Assembly (NCBI RefSeq): GCF_900113875.1
Contig: NZ_FORA01000003.1
Span: forward strand, 1 to 64,000
Source: Jannaschia pohangensis
GTDB lineage: Bacteria; Pseudomonadota; Alphaproteobacteria; Rhodobacterales; Rhodobacteraceae
Reading direction: 5' to 3'
Length of the DNA stretch: 64,000 bases
The position numbers and the translations under genes were made by a program. This document shows, one piece after another, positions 34,288 through 42,174 of the stretch. Numbering within the stretch: position 1 is the first letter of the stretch; each line of letters begins with the position of its first letter. The notes under the pieces were generated by a model that was given only the letters and a program-made list of their open reading frames with translations, had not been told where the DNA came from and did no database searches.

Positions 34288-34848
34288 CTAGGCCCCGGAC
34301 ACCGCAGAGGGAAGCGCCGCGACGACGGCGGCACAACCCCGGCGCAAAGCGGCGATGTCCGCCCCGCCACGCACCAGGCTCCGCAGGCCGACATAATGGA
34401 TGAGGAGCATCTCTGCCGTATCCCGGTCCCCCGTCGCCTGCTCAAAGCCGTCTCGCATGCGGGCCAGCATCGCTTGCACGACCACGCCGATCTGCCGGTC
34501 GCTTGCCGCCGGTCCGGACGCCGCGGCGCACAGAAGGCAGCCGCGCCGGTCGCCGTCGTCCGCCATGCCAAGCACCACCTCGAACAGTGCCGCCACCCGC
34601 GCAGGTCCGGGACGCGACGGATCCGACAAGATGTTCACGGCTGCCGTGACCGCCTCCCTGTCGTAGCGGTCGAGGATGGCGAGGAAGAGGGTCTTCTTGT
34701 CGCCGAACGCCTTGTAGAGCGAACCCCGCGTGATCCCCATTCCATCCAGAAGGTCCGGCAGGGCGGCCCCGGCATAGCCATGCTCCCAAAAGACATCCAT
34801 CGCCCCTGCGAGCGCCTTGTCCGTATCGAATTCCCGAGGTCTGGCCAT
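34288..34848 (-). CDS. TetR-family transcriptional regulator
   Basis: 186 residues. The N-terminal HTH is MARPREFDTDKALAGAMDVF then LLDGMGITRGSLYKAFGDKK, typical of the TetR/AcrR group. The ligand domain contains DRRGCLLCAAA, whose Cys-rich RGCLLC motif is common in a TetR subgroup that may sense electrophiles or oxidants. It is divergent from the DM13 gene, with palindromes in the intergenic region, and upstream of Prx6. Confidence 0.9.
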   Translation of the reverse strand: MARPREFDTDKALAGAMDVFWEHGYAGAALPDLLDGMGITRGSLYKAFGDKKTLFLAILDRYDREAVTAAVNILSDPSRPGPARVAALFEVVLGMADDGDRRGCLLCAAASGPAASDRQIGVVVQAMLARMRDGFEQATGDRDTAEMLLIHYVGLRSLVRGGADIAALRRGCAAVVAALPSAVSGA

Positions 34849-34873
34849 GTCCGGAGTGTAGCCGCGCCCAGTT

Positions 34874-34924
34874 TGGAACTCAATGGTCCATAATCACGGC
34901 AACGTGTTTTGAACCATTCGGTTC
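34874..34924. promoter_or_regulatory. Candidate TetR operator palindromes
   Basis: GAACCATTCGGTTC (34911-34924) is a perfect 5+5 palindrome with a 4-nt centre and overlaps a TTGAAC -35-like hexamer (34909-34914) for the DM13 gene. TGGAACTCAATGGTCCA (34874-34890) is a second, looser inverted repeat, 26 bp upstream of the tetR start. The two could allow control of both divergent genes. Confidence 0.55.
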
Positions 34925-34972
34925 CTAATTGTAGGGAAGCTTCATACCCACCCTGATCCAAGGACAAGACCC

Positions 34973-35374
34973 ATGAACATCAACTTCCCCACATCCTTTG
35001 CCATCGGCATCTCCGTAGCCTTCGTCGCCGCTGCCGCCCTGCTGCCAGCGCAGGCCCATGCCGATGAAAGCGGCACCTTCACCGGGGCCAGCGACCACGT
35101 CACGACGGGCGGGGTGTCGATCGTCAAGACACCGGCAGGCGGCACGCTGCTGGTGCTGGACGCCGATTTCAGCCTCGACGGTGCGCCAGACCCCCGCGTG
35201 ATCCTGGGCCGCGACGGTGCCCCCGTCGATGCCGCCGACCTGGGTGCGCTCACCAATCTGAACGGGTTGCAGGCCTATGTGGTGCCCGCCACGCTCGACC
35301 TTTCGACGCTCGATGAAGTCTATATCTGGTGCGAAGAATTCTCTGTGCCCCTCGGATTTGCCGACCTGAACTGA
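34973..35374 (+). CDS. Secreted DM13-domain protein
   Basis: 133 residues with a Sec signal peptide (MNINFPTSFAIGISVAFVAA ... AQAHA|D, about 32 residues). The mature part is one DM13 domain: GTFTGASDHVTTGGVSIVK, LDADFSLDGAPDPRVILG and terminal VYIWCEEFSVPLGFADL with the single conserved Cys. DM13 domains are suspected redox/electron-transfer modules. Expression is probably repressed by the divergent TetR protein. Confidence 0.88.
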   Translation: MNINFPTSFAIGISVAFVAAAALLPAQAHADESGTFTGASDHVTTGGVSIVKTPAGGTLLVLDADFSLDGAPDPRVILGRDGAPVDAADLGALTNLNGLQAYVVPATLDLSTLDEVYIWCEEFSVPLGFADLN

Positions 35375-35385
35375 GGAGATATCCG

Positions 35386-35445
35386 ATGCGTCTGTTCTCC
35401 CGGGCTCTCCGCGAAAGCAAGGACGCGCCCATGGCGCACTGCTGA
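35386..35445 (+). CDS. Possible 19-residue small protein with strong ribosome site
   Basis: MRLFSRALRESKDAPMAHC followed by TGA. GAGGAG lies 7 nt upstream of the ATG and the frame starts 11 bp after the DM13 stop, before a strong hairpin. It may be a real micro-protein in the DM13 mRNA, or the stub of a decayed gene. The ribosome site is the only real support. Confidence 0.35.
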   Translation: MRLFSRALRESKDAPMAHC

Positions 35446-35460
35446 CCCTTGCACGCTTGC

Positions 35461-35492
35461 AACGTGCCGTCCCGTCATCGGGGCGGCACGTT
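35461..35492. terminator. Strong hairpin between convergent DM13 and PNPOx-like genes
   Basis: AACGTGCCG (35461-35469) pairs with CGGCACGTT (35484-35492), and the inner CCCG/CGGG extends the stem almost to the TCAT loop. No long T-run is present. Placement between converging genes suggests a bidirectional terminator. Confidence 0.65.
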
Positions 35493-35497
35493 CGCGC

Positions 35498-36115
35498 CTA
35501 CCACATCCGGTCCTGCGCCCGCTCGACGTAATTGGCGTCATAGTCCGCCGCATCCGCGCCATCGAACCCGGCCTCCTGTTCGGCGCGGAACTGGCCCGGT
35601 GTCGGAAGACCCGCACTCTGGTCGCCCATCGTCCAAAGGGCCGACCGGAGCAGCGCCTTGGCGCATTGGAAATAGACTTCGCCCCCCGTCGTCACGATCA
35701 CCGTCTTCGGGTGTCGCCCCTTTTGCGCGAAGCTGCCGCAGATTTCCGGATCGGCCGTCAGCACCGAATGCCCGTTCACGCGAACGACCGACGTGCTGCC
35801 CGCCACCATGAACATGTGACTGCTGCGCCCGTCGCGCACGATGTTGCGCAGCGAATCGAGACGGTTGTTCCCCCGCCAATCCGGCATCCAGAGCGTGCGG
35901 TCATCGACGATGCGCACCACCGGGCCATCGTCGCCGCGCGGGCTGGCATCCGGGCCCTCGGGGCCGACCGTGGCCAGCACGACGAAGCGCGACGCTTCGA
36001 TCCAGCGACGATAGAGTGGCGTGATCCGCGTGGTGACCTTGGCCAGGGACGCGGGCACCGCCGCGTCGTAAAGCGCCTCCAGCGTCGCGATATCGTCTAC
36101 GCTCTGCATCCGCAT
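35498..36115 (-). CDS. Pyridoxamine 5'-phosphate oxidase-fold (flavin-binding) protein
   Basis: 205 residues. FVVLATVGPEGPDASPRGDDG and DRTLWMPDWRGNNRLDSLRN are the split-barrel FMN-binding motifs of the MSMEG_1061-like PNPOx family. GRHPKTVIVTTGGEVYFQCA and KALLRSALW follow. It is likely a flavin- or F420-type oxidoreductase of unknown substrate, not the vitamin B6 enzyme itself. Confidence 0.85.
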   Translation of the reverse strand: MRMQSVDDIATLEALYDAAVPASLAKVTTRITPLYRRWIEASRFVVLATVGPEGPDASPRGDDGPVVRIVDDRTLWMPDWRGNNRLDSLRNIVRDGRSSHMFMVAGSTSVVRVNGHSVLTADPEICGSFAQKGRHPKTVIVTTGGEVYFQCAKALLRSALWTMGDQSAGLPTPGQFRAEQEAGFDGADAADYDANYVERAQDRMW

Positions 36116-36140
36116 CTTCTCTCCAAGGTCATGGCCCCAT

Positions 36141-36797
36141 TCAGAACGGACAGGGCACCTCCAGCCGCATGACCGTTCCTGTCACCGGATGCTCGAACTT
36201 CAGCCTCTCGGCGTGCAGCATCATGCGCGGGAAATCCTGCGCAGCGCCACTGGCATAGAACGGATCGCCCAGAATCGGATGGCCCATCGACTGCATGTGG
36301 ACACGCAATTGATGCGACCGACCCGTGCGCGGCATGAGACGCATCCGCGTCGTCCCGTCTTCATGGGCCACGCGTTGCCAATCGGTCACCGACGGTTTGC
36401 CGCGTTCGTGGTTCACATGTTGCAGGGGCCGGTTCTCCCAATCGACGATCAGGGGAAGGTCGATGGTGCCCGACGTCTCAGCCACTTCGCCCCAGACCCG
36501 CGCGATGTAGCGCTTCTTGACGCGCTTGACCTCGAACATGCGGCCCATGTTGCGCTGTGCTTCCTTGGTCAGGGCAAAGATCATGATGCCGGATGTATCG
36601 CGGTCCAGCCGGTGACAGAGGAGGACTTCGGGCCAATCCACCGCCAGCCGCGCAATCAGGCAATCGGCCAGATGCTCGCCCCGCCCCGGCACCGACAAGA
36701 GCCCCTCGGGCTTGTCCACCACCAGCAGGTGATCGTCCCGGTGGATCACGGGGATCGGGCCGGTCGGCGGGTCATAGGGCGTGCTCGGGCCAGTCAT
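36141..36797 (-). CDS. RluA-family pseudouridine synthase
   Basis: 218 residues from ATG 36797 (MTGPSTPYDPPTGPIPVIHR). VVDKPEGLLSVPGRG and the signature LLCHRLDRDTSGIMIFA, with the catalytic Asp of HRLDRDTSG, are clear. The end has GRSHQLRVHMQSMGHPILGD. There is no S4 domain, so it most resembles the short RluA type (23S U746/tRNA U32). Confidence 0.92.
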   Translation of the reverse strand: MTGPSTPYDPPTGPIPVIHRDDHLLVVDKPEGLLSVPGRGEHLADCLIARLAVDWPEVLLCHRLDRDTSGIMIFALTKEAQRNMGRMFEVKRVKKRYIARVWGEVAETSGTIDLPLIVDWENRPLQHVNHERGKPSVTDWQRVAHEDGTTRMRLMPRTGRSHQLRVHMQSMGHPILGDPFYASGAAQDFPRMMLHAERLKFEHPVTGTVMRLEVPCPF

Positions 36798-36847
36798 GGG
36801 CGGGGCATATCCGACGCGCCCGGGCCGCACCAGTGCCCCGGCAGGCG

Positions 36848-37129
36848 TCAGACGGACCGGATCAACACTCCGAACCCGAAGGCGATACCCAAAAGGCCGA
36901 AGGTCAGCCCTAGCCACACCCACCGACGAAACCGCGTCTCGGGATCACGCATGTAGCTCTGGACGGCCGACACCTGCGCCCCGGTGCCCGGGATCGCATC
37001 ACCCCCCGACCGCGCTCGCCGAAGAATGGCCCACAGAATGCCGACGGACGCAACGACCCATCCCGCAAAGAACAGACTTTGCGCCATCAGGATCGTGACG
37101 ATCAGCGGGGAAATTCCATCGTTGAACAT
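36848..37129 (-). CDS. Small two-helix membrane protein
   Basis: 93 residues with hydrophobic helices at about 8-35 (LIVTILMAQSLFFAGWVVAS) and 70-91 (WVWLGLTFGLLGIAFGFGVL), and a soluble basic loop between. No family recognised. It sits alone between the pseudouridine synthase and the hydrolase on the same strand. Confidence 0.6.
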   Translation of the reverse strand: MFNDGISPLIVTILMAQSLFFAGWVVASVGILWAILRRARSGGDAIPGTGAQVSAVQSYMRDPETRFRRWVWLGLTFGLLGIAFGFGVLIRSV

Positions 37130-37168
37130 GACGGGCAGACGACCACGGTCCCCTGCCCGCCGTCAAGT

Positions 37169-38056
37169 TCAGGCCAGATAGACCCGGAACCAGCCGATGG
37201 TCTTCTCCCACGCCGCCTCTGCCGTTTCGGCGTCATAGCGCGGGGTCGTGTCGTTGTGGAAGCCGTGGTTCACATCCGGCCAGATCAGCGCCTCATAGAT
37301 CTTGTCGTTGGCTTCCAGCGCCTTCTGCATCTCGGCCCAACCGGCGTTGATGCGGCTGTCGAGCGCGGCATATTGGAACAGGAGCGGAGCCTCGATCTTC
37401 GGGACGTCCGCCGCCGCGGCCTGACGGCCATAGAACGGCACACCCGCCGCCAGTTCGGGATAGGCCACGGCCAGCGCATTCACCACGCCACCGCCATAGC
37501 AGAAGCCGGTCGCGCCGACCTTGCCGTTCGTGCCCTCCATCGCGGCCAGAAACTCGTAGCCCGCGAAGAAGTCGTTCATCAGCTTTTCGCCATCGACCTG
37601 CTGCTGCAGGGCGCGCCCTTCGTCGTCGTTGCCGGGATAGCCGCCGACCGACGTCAGACCATCGGGGGCCAGTGCGATGAAACCGGCCTTGGCCACCCGC
37701 CGCGCAACATCGCGGATATAGGGGTTCAGGCCCCGGTTCTCGTGCACGACCAGAACCGTTGCGGGCGGCGTCTCGGACGCGGCGGGGCGCACCAGGTATC
37801 CGTTGACGCTGCCGTGGCCGTTCGGGCTGTCATAGATGATATCCTCGCCCGTGATGTCGGCGTCGTCCTCGGCAACCTGTTGGGCCAGCGCGTAATTCGG
37901 GCTGAGCGTAGAGAGGATCGCAGCGGCGGTCAGCCCCCCGACCGCCCATTTCCCGGCGCGATCCAGAAACTCGCGCTTGGTGATCTTTCCGTGGGCATAG
38001 AAATCATAGAGATCGAGCAGGTCCGGATCGAAATCCTTTGCGGTCATGCGGGTCAT
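37169..38056 (-). CDS. Exported dienelactone hydrolase family protein
   Basis: 295 residues from ATG 38056, with GGGGGAG 5 nt upstream. The N-terminus has TKREFLDRAGKWAVGGLTAA, a Tat-like signal with KR in place of RR, ending near ALA|QQ. The alpha/beta-hydrolase core has VVHENRGLNPYIRDVARRVA, nucleophile GFCYGGGVV (Cys), and His in VNHGFHND, as in dienelactone hydrolases. The substrate is unknown. It is divergent from creA. Confidence 0.87.
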   Translation of the reverse strand: MTRMTAKDFDPDLLDLYDFYAHGKITKREFLDRAGKWAVGGLTAAAILSTLSPNYALAQQVAEDDADITGEDIIYDSPNGHGSVNGYLVRPAASETPPATVLVVHENRGLNPYIRDVARRVAKAGFIALAPDGLTSVGGYPGNDDEGRALQQQVDGEKLMNDFFAGYEFLAAMEGTNGKVGATGFCYGGGVVNALAVAYPELAAGVPFYGRQAAAADVPKIEAPLLFQYAALDSRINAGWAEMQKALEANDKIYEALIWPDVNHGFHNDTTPRYDAETAEAAWEKTIGWFRVYLA

Positions 38057-38147
38057 GGCGACTCCCCCTATTGTTGACCTTGCGGAACCTAGACCGATCC
38101 CGGAACGTGGAAAGGGAACCGGATCGAATAACGGAGCGTATTCAAAG

Positions 38148-38618
38148 ATGACATGCAAACCCCTCGCCGTTCTGGCCGCCGTCGCCATCCTTGCCGCTCC
38201 CCCCCTGACCGCTGAACAGGTGGGCGAAGTGGGCGTCGACTGGGTCGGCAATGACATCATCATCGATGCGATCGCCGATCCGAAGGTCGAAGGCGTGACC
38301 TGCCACATCGCCTATTTCGACCGGTCCCTGATCGACCGGCTGAGTCAGGGCAACTGGTTCGAGGATCCGTCCAATGCCTCCATCGCCTGTCGCCAGACCG
38401 GGCCGATCCGCATCGGTGACATCGACCGTTCCGAGGACGGAGAGGATGTGTTCCGCGAAAGCCGTTCGATCATCCTGAAATCCTTGCGGATCAAGCGCAT
38501 CTTCGACGAGGCGAACCAGACACTGATCTACCTCGCCCATGCGCAGGAACTGACCGAAGGGTCGGCCAAGATGTCGATCTCGACCGTCCCGCTCTATGGC
38601 GCGCAGCTGGCCGACTAG
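38148..38618 (+). CDS. creA: CreA family periplasmic protein
   Basis: 156 residues with a signal peptide (MTCKPLAVLAAVAILAAPPL TA|E). WVGNDIIIDAIADPKVEGVT, CHIAYFDRS, SNASIACRQTGPI and LKSLRIKRIFDEANQTLIYL are CreA hallmarks, including two Cys that could form a disulphide. The function of the family is unknown. The stop overlaps the chrR stop on the other strand (both use the CTAG at 38615-38618). Confidence 0.92.
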   Translation: MTCKPLAVLAAVAILAAPPLTAEQVGEVGVDWVGNDIIIDAIADPKVEGVTCHIAYFDRSLIDRLSQGNWFEDPSNASIACRQTGPIRIGDIDRSEDGEDVFRESRSIILKSLRIKRIFDEANQTLIYLAHAQELTEGSAKMSISTVPLYGAQLAD

Positions 38619-39271
38619 ATCCGCAGGAACTTTTGCGCGATGCGCGGCACCAATCCGGTGAACCGCAGCGGCGCATCGGTCACGACCAGACAGATGCAAT
38701 CCTCGCCCAGATCGGCGACGGGCATGTGTTCGTCGCCTTCGGACGCCACTTCGACGTCGCCCCGCGCGAACCGCAGGTCACCGTCCAGATAGGCGCCTTG
38801 CAGAACCAGCGTGATCTCCGACCCGCCGTGGCCATGGTCGGGCATCGCCTGACCGGCGGGAATCGACAGAAGGCGCACCGTCCCGTCAGGGGACGAGTCG
38901 ATGACGCATTGCTTCACGCCCATGCCGACCGATTTCCACCGGACCGCGTCCAGATCGCCGCCCACGGCATCGCGCAGGGGCCGGGGCAGCACCCAATCGC
39001 GCCGCGCCGTCTTGATGTCGGCATGGACGCTGTCTTCGGGGGCCGAGGCCGCAAGCCGCTCCAGCACATTGTTCAGAGCGCCGTCCGCGACAGGCATCGG
39101 CTCCGCATCTTCCAGCAGGGCGCCACCAAGGGCATCGAAGCCCGCAAGCCGCGCCCGCGCCTCGTCATCGAGCGAGACGGCCGTGGCCACGATCAGGTCC
39201 TGCGCCGCAGGAAGGCCGCCCGTGGCATATCCCATCAGCAGGTCATCGGTTATCGGATGTTGAACGTTCAT
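38615..39271 (-). CDS. chrR: ChrR-like anti-sigma factor, cupin intact, N-terminal zinc ligands lost
   Basis: 218 residues from ATG 39271 (GGGG upstream); a TTG at 39289 overlapping the rpoE stop is possible. The N-terminal anti-sigma domain reads HPITDDLLMGYATGG, then VATAVSLDDEARARLAGFDA. The R. sphaeroides protein, as I recall it, has His and two Cys here (VATHLSLCDECRARA), which bind zinc. In this protein they are Ala, Asp and Ala; only the first His remains. The C-terminal cupin keeps PDHGHGGSEITLVLQG and DEHMPVA, i.e. the H-x-H...E...H set. It should hold RpoE inactive until singlet oxygen or similar stress. Operon with rpoE. Confidence 0.85.
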   Translation of the reverse strand: MNVQHPITDDLLMGYATGGLPAAQDLIVATAVSLDDEARARLAGFDALGGALLEDAEPMPVADGALNNVLERLAASAPEDSVHADIKTARRDWVLPRPLRDAVGGDLDAVRWKSVGMGVKQCVIDSSPDGTVRLLSIPAGQAMPDHGHGGSEITLVLQGAYLDGDLRFARGDVEVASEGDEHMPVADLGEDCICLVVTDAPLRFTGLVPRIAQKFLRI

Positions 39272-39285
39272 GTCGTACCCCAATT

Positions 39286-39918
39286 TCAATCTTGCGGCAG
39301 GCGCGGCGTCTTTGGCCGTGTCTCTGCCTCCATCGCGTGGCGCAGCCGGTCTATGGCCAGGCGTATCCGCGACTTTATCGTTCCAAGTGGCAGCCCCGTC
39401 TCTGCCGCGATCTCGCTGTGGGTGACGTCACCGAAGTAGGCGCGTTCCAACAGTTTCCTCTGTTTGTCCGGCAGCTGCGCCACCGCTTCGGCCAGACGCC
39501 GTGTGTCTTCCTGCAAGGCCAGGGCATCGGCCTGTTCGGGTTCCGGCTCGGGTCCCCAGGGCAGGTCTTCCGGCTCGGGCCTGCGGGCCTTGCGGATCAT
39601 GTCGATCTTGCGATTGCGCGCGATCGTGAAGACCCAGGTCGTCACCGTAGCGCGCGCCGGATCGTACATGTGCGCCTTGCGCCACAGCGTCACCATGACG
39701 TCCTGCATGCAATCCTCAGCCATCGCAGGCGACAGCCCGGTCCGCATCAGGAAGCCCTTGATGCGTGGCGCGAATTGTCGAAACAACGCCTCGAACGCAT
39801 GTTTGTCGCGTTCCTGACCCACGGCGACAAGCTGCCGTGACCAATAGGCGTCGTCCGTTGTTTGGAACGGCACGAATATCTCCGGTTCTGGTCCTTTGGT
39901 GGAACCGATCTGTTGCAT
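39286..39918 (-). CDS. rpoE: Group IV (ECF) sigma factor RpoE, ChrR-controlled
   Basis: 210 residues from ATG 39918 (AGAGGAAC upstream). Region 2: RDKHAFEALFRQFAPRIKGF, AEDCMQDVMVTLWRKA and TWVFTIARNRKIDMIRK. Region 4: LPDKQRKLLERAYFGDVTHS and LPLGTIKSRIRLAIDRLRH. Adjacent chrR defines it as the singlet-oxygen-type ECF sigma factor. The gene is preceded by its own candidate RpoE promoter, so autoregulation is expected. Confidence 0.93.
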   Translation of the reverse strand: MQQIGSTKGPEPEIFVPFQTTDDAYWSRQLVAVGQERDKHAFEALFRQFAPRIKGFLMRTGLSPAMAEDCMQDVMVTLWRKAHMYDPARATVTTWVFTIARNRKIDMIRKARRPEPEDLPWGPEPEPEQADALALQEDTRRLAEAVAQLPDKQRKLLERAYFGDVTHSEIAAETGLPLGTIKSRIRLAIDRLRHAMEAETRPKTPRLPQD

Positions 39919-39980
39919 CTGTTCCTCTGACCACCTTTACCCTGTTCCGGACCGCGCCGGAAATCCCTTGCTTTGATGGT

Positions 39981-40009
39981 CATTACGCCCCGCTGCGGCG
40001 ACTGGATCA
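39981..40009 (-). promoter_or_regulatory. Candidate RpoE-dependent promoter of rpoE-chrR
   Basis: On the minus strand TGATCC (40009-40004) is followed after exactly 18 nt by TAATG (39985-39981). It matches the TGATCC / TAAGA-like layout known for R. sphaeroides RpoE. The rpoE ATG lies about 60 nt downstream. Confidence 0.75.
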
Positions 40010-40054
40010 CTTTCGCATCCGGGGCTTTTCAGGCTAGTGCTGATGGATGCCGCG

Positions 40055-40083
40055 TGATCCGACCCAGCCGCGGCAACGTAAGA
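40055..40083 (+). promoter_or_regulatory. Candidate RpoE-dependent promoter of the amine oxidase/DUF1365/MFS/DUF3833/SDR operon
   Basis: TGATCC (40055-40060), an 18-nt spacer and TAAGA (40079-40083) lie 35 bp upstream of the GTG start at 40118. The element is the mirror of the rpoE promoter 45 bp away, so a single stress signal can drive both directions. Confidence 0.8.
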
Positions 40084-40117
40084 CCAATGAGCAGCCAAAA
40101 GATCGGACCGATTCCAA

Positions 40118-41413
40118 GTGCCTTTTGAGACCCAGATCCAGCCCGCCCGCCGTATCGCCATCGTCGGGGGGGGCATCAGCGGCATGGCCGCCGCCCAGGC
40201 GCTGTCCCACACCCACGTGGTCACCCTGATCGAGGCCGAGCCGCGTTTGGGCGGCCATGCGCGCACCATTCTGGCGGGAAAGCGCGGAGATCAACCCGTC
40301 GATACCGGCTTCATCGTCTACAACAAGGTAAACTATCCCAATCTCGTCCGCCTCTTCGAAGAGCTGGACGTGCCGGTTGCCGACTCCGACATGTCCTTTG
40401 CCGCCTCGATCGATGGCGGACGGATCGAATATTCGCTCCAGACCGTCGACACCCTCTTTGCGCAGCGCCGCAACCTGTTGTCGCCGCGCTATCTTGGGAT
40501 GGTCCGCGACATCCTGAAGTTCAACGCCCGCGCCGCCGATGCCGCGAATGATCCGACCCTGCCGCTGCGCACGTTCCTCGACCATCTTGGGGTCGGGCAA
40601 ACCTTCCGCGACTGGTATCTGGGGCCGATCTCGGGCGCGATCTGGTCCACGCCAAGCCAGGACGTGATGGATTTCCCGGCGCAGGCGATGATGCGCTTTT
40701 TCAAGAACCACGCCCTGCTAAGCCACACCGGCCAGCACGACTGGTACACCGTTCGGGGCGGGTCCATCGAATACGTGTCCCGCCTTCAGGCGCAACTTGC
40801 CAAGCGCGGCGTCGACATCCGCACCGGCGCGCCGGTTCAGGGCATCCGCCGGACCCCGTCGGGCGTCGACATCAAGCTGAACGGCGCGGAATGGGAGGGG
40901 TTCGACGATGTCATTCTGGCGACCCACTCCGACGACAGCCTGTCGATGCTGACCGATGCCACCCCGCAAGAGACGGAACTGCTGTCACGCATCCGCTATC
41001 AGGACAATGCCGCCGTGCTTCATGCCGACGCCTCGGTCATGCCAAAGCTGCGCAAGGTCTGGTCGTCGTGGAACTATGCCGAACAGGCCGCGCGCCCGGA
41101 CCGCATCGGCCTGACCTACTGGATGAACCGGCTTCAGCCGATCCCGCAGGACGACCCCCTGTTTTCGACCCTGAACCCGCAGCAACCGATCCGCGAAGAG
41201 CTGATCTTCGACCAGAACACCTTCCGTCATCCGGTCTATGACCTGTCGATGATGGAGGCAGTCGAAGGCATTCGCCTGCGCAACGGAACCGCCAACACCT
41301 GGTTCTGCGGGGCCTGGATGCGCAACGGGTTCCACGAGGATGGCTTTGCCTCGGCGCTCGAGGTGGTCGATGGCATGGCCGCACGGCGCTCCGTTCCCAT
41401 GGCGGCGGAGTGA
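40118..41413 (+). CDS. FAD-dependent amine-oxidase family protein of the RpoE stress operon
   Basis: 431 residues from GTG 40118; the next ATG would destroy the FAD motif. RIAIVGGGISGMAAAQAL and LIEAEPRLGGHARTI form the dinucleotide-binding fold. DTGFIVYNKVNYPNLVRLFE is typical of the COG2907 group. The end has WFCGAWMRNGFHEDG. In R. sphaeroides the homologous gene is in the RpoE regulon and related proteins act as fatty-acid desaturases in furan fatty acid synthesis (from memory, not shown by sequence). It overlaps DUF1365 by GTGA. Confidence 0.85.
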   Translation: MPFETQIQPARRIAIVGGGISGMAAAQALSHTHVVTLIEAEPRLGGHARTILAGKRGDQPVDTGFIVYNKVNYPNLVRLFEELDVPVADSDMSFAASIDGGRIEYSLQTVDTLFAQRRNLLSPRYLGMVRDILKFNARAADAANDPTLPLRTFLDHLGVGQTFRDWYLGPISGAIWSTPSQDVMDFPAQAMMRFFKNHALLSHTGQHDWYTVRGGSIEYVSRLQAQLAKRGVDIRTGAPVQGIRRTPSGVDIKLNGAEWEGFDDVILATHSDDSLSMLTDATPQETELLSRIRYQDNAAVLHADASVMPKLRKVWSSWNYAEQAARPDRIGLTYWMNRLQPIPQDDPLFSTLNPQQPIREELIFDQNTFRHPVYDLSMMEAVEGIRLRNGTANTWFCGAWMRNGFHEDGFASALEVVDGMAARRSVPMAAE

Positions 41414-42174
41414 CCGGCATCGCCGAACATATCCGCGGCACGACGTTTCATGGACGGCAGGCGGAAGGCGTGGAGAACGCCTTTCGCTATGGCATCGACT
41501 ACGTCCTGATCGACCCCGACGATACCGGCGCCCTGCCACGTCTCTTTTCGCGCAATCGCTTCAATCTGGCCTCCCTGCGCGACCGCGACCACGGTGGGCC
41601 GCCCGGGCAAGGCACGGGCGCCCCCTGGGTGCGGCAGGTCCTGGCCGAGGCCTTGCCCGATTTCACGCCCGCGCGCCTCCTGCTTCTGGCGCAGCCACGG
41701 GTTCTGGGCCATGTCTTCAACCCGGTCAGTTTTTGGCTGATCCACGACGTGGACGACGTGCTGCGCGTGGTGGTGGCCGAGGTCACGAACACCTACGGCG
41801 ACCGCCATTCCTATCTCTGCCACACCGACGACCTGGCCCCCCTGACCCGCGAGACGACGGTCAGGGCGCAAAAGTTGATGCATGTCTCGCCGTTTCAGCC
41901 GGTTCAGGGCGACTATACATTCCGCTTCGACATCGACGACCGGCGGATCGGCATCTGGATCGACTACCGCATGGGCAACGGTCGGCTTCTGGCGACGCTG
42001 ACGGGCCATCGCCAACCGCTCACCAGTCCGGGGCTGATCGGCGCGGCCCTGCGCCGCCCGTTCGGCGCGCGGCGGGTTCTGGCGCTGATCCATTGGCAGG
42101 CGCTCAAGCTCTGGTGGAAGGGTGCGTCCTTCCGCCCGCGCCCCACGCCGCCCGCAAAAGACATCTCACGATGA
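41410..42174 (+). CDS. DUF1365 family protein
   Basis: 254 residues from GTG 41410, overlapping the previous stop. It begins MTGIAEHIRGTTFHGRQAEG. FSRNRFNLASLRDRDHGG, RVLGHVFNPVSFWLIHD, YGDRHSYLC and KLMHVSPFQPVQGDYTFRF are characteristic of DUF1365. The family regularly follows the amine oxidase. Homologues are linked to the singlet-oxygen response. The enzymatic role is unknown. Confidence 0.88.
   Translation: MTGIAEHIRGTTFHGRQAEGVENAFRYGIDYVLIDPDDTGALPRLFSRNRFNLASLRDRDHGGPPGQGTGAPWVRQVLAEALPDFTPARLLLLAQPRVLGHVFNPVSFWLIHDVDDVLRVVVAEVTNTYGDRHSYLCHTDDLAPLTRETTVRAQKLMHVSPFQPVQGDYTFRFDIDDRRIGIWIDYRMGNGRLLATLTGHRQPLTSPGLIGAALRRPFGARRVLALIHWQALKLWWKGASFRPRPTPPAKDISR

Noticed and set aside
40087-40128. 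13-codon upstream frame MSSQKIGPIPSAF before the amine oxidase
   Set aside because: It has no ribosome site and starts at about the predicted transcript end. It probably only appears by chance.
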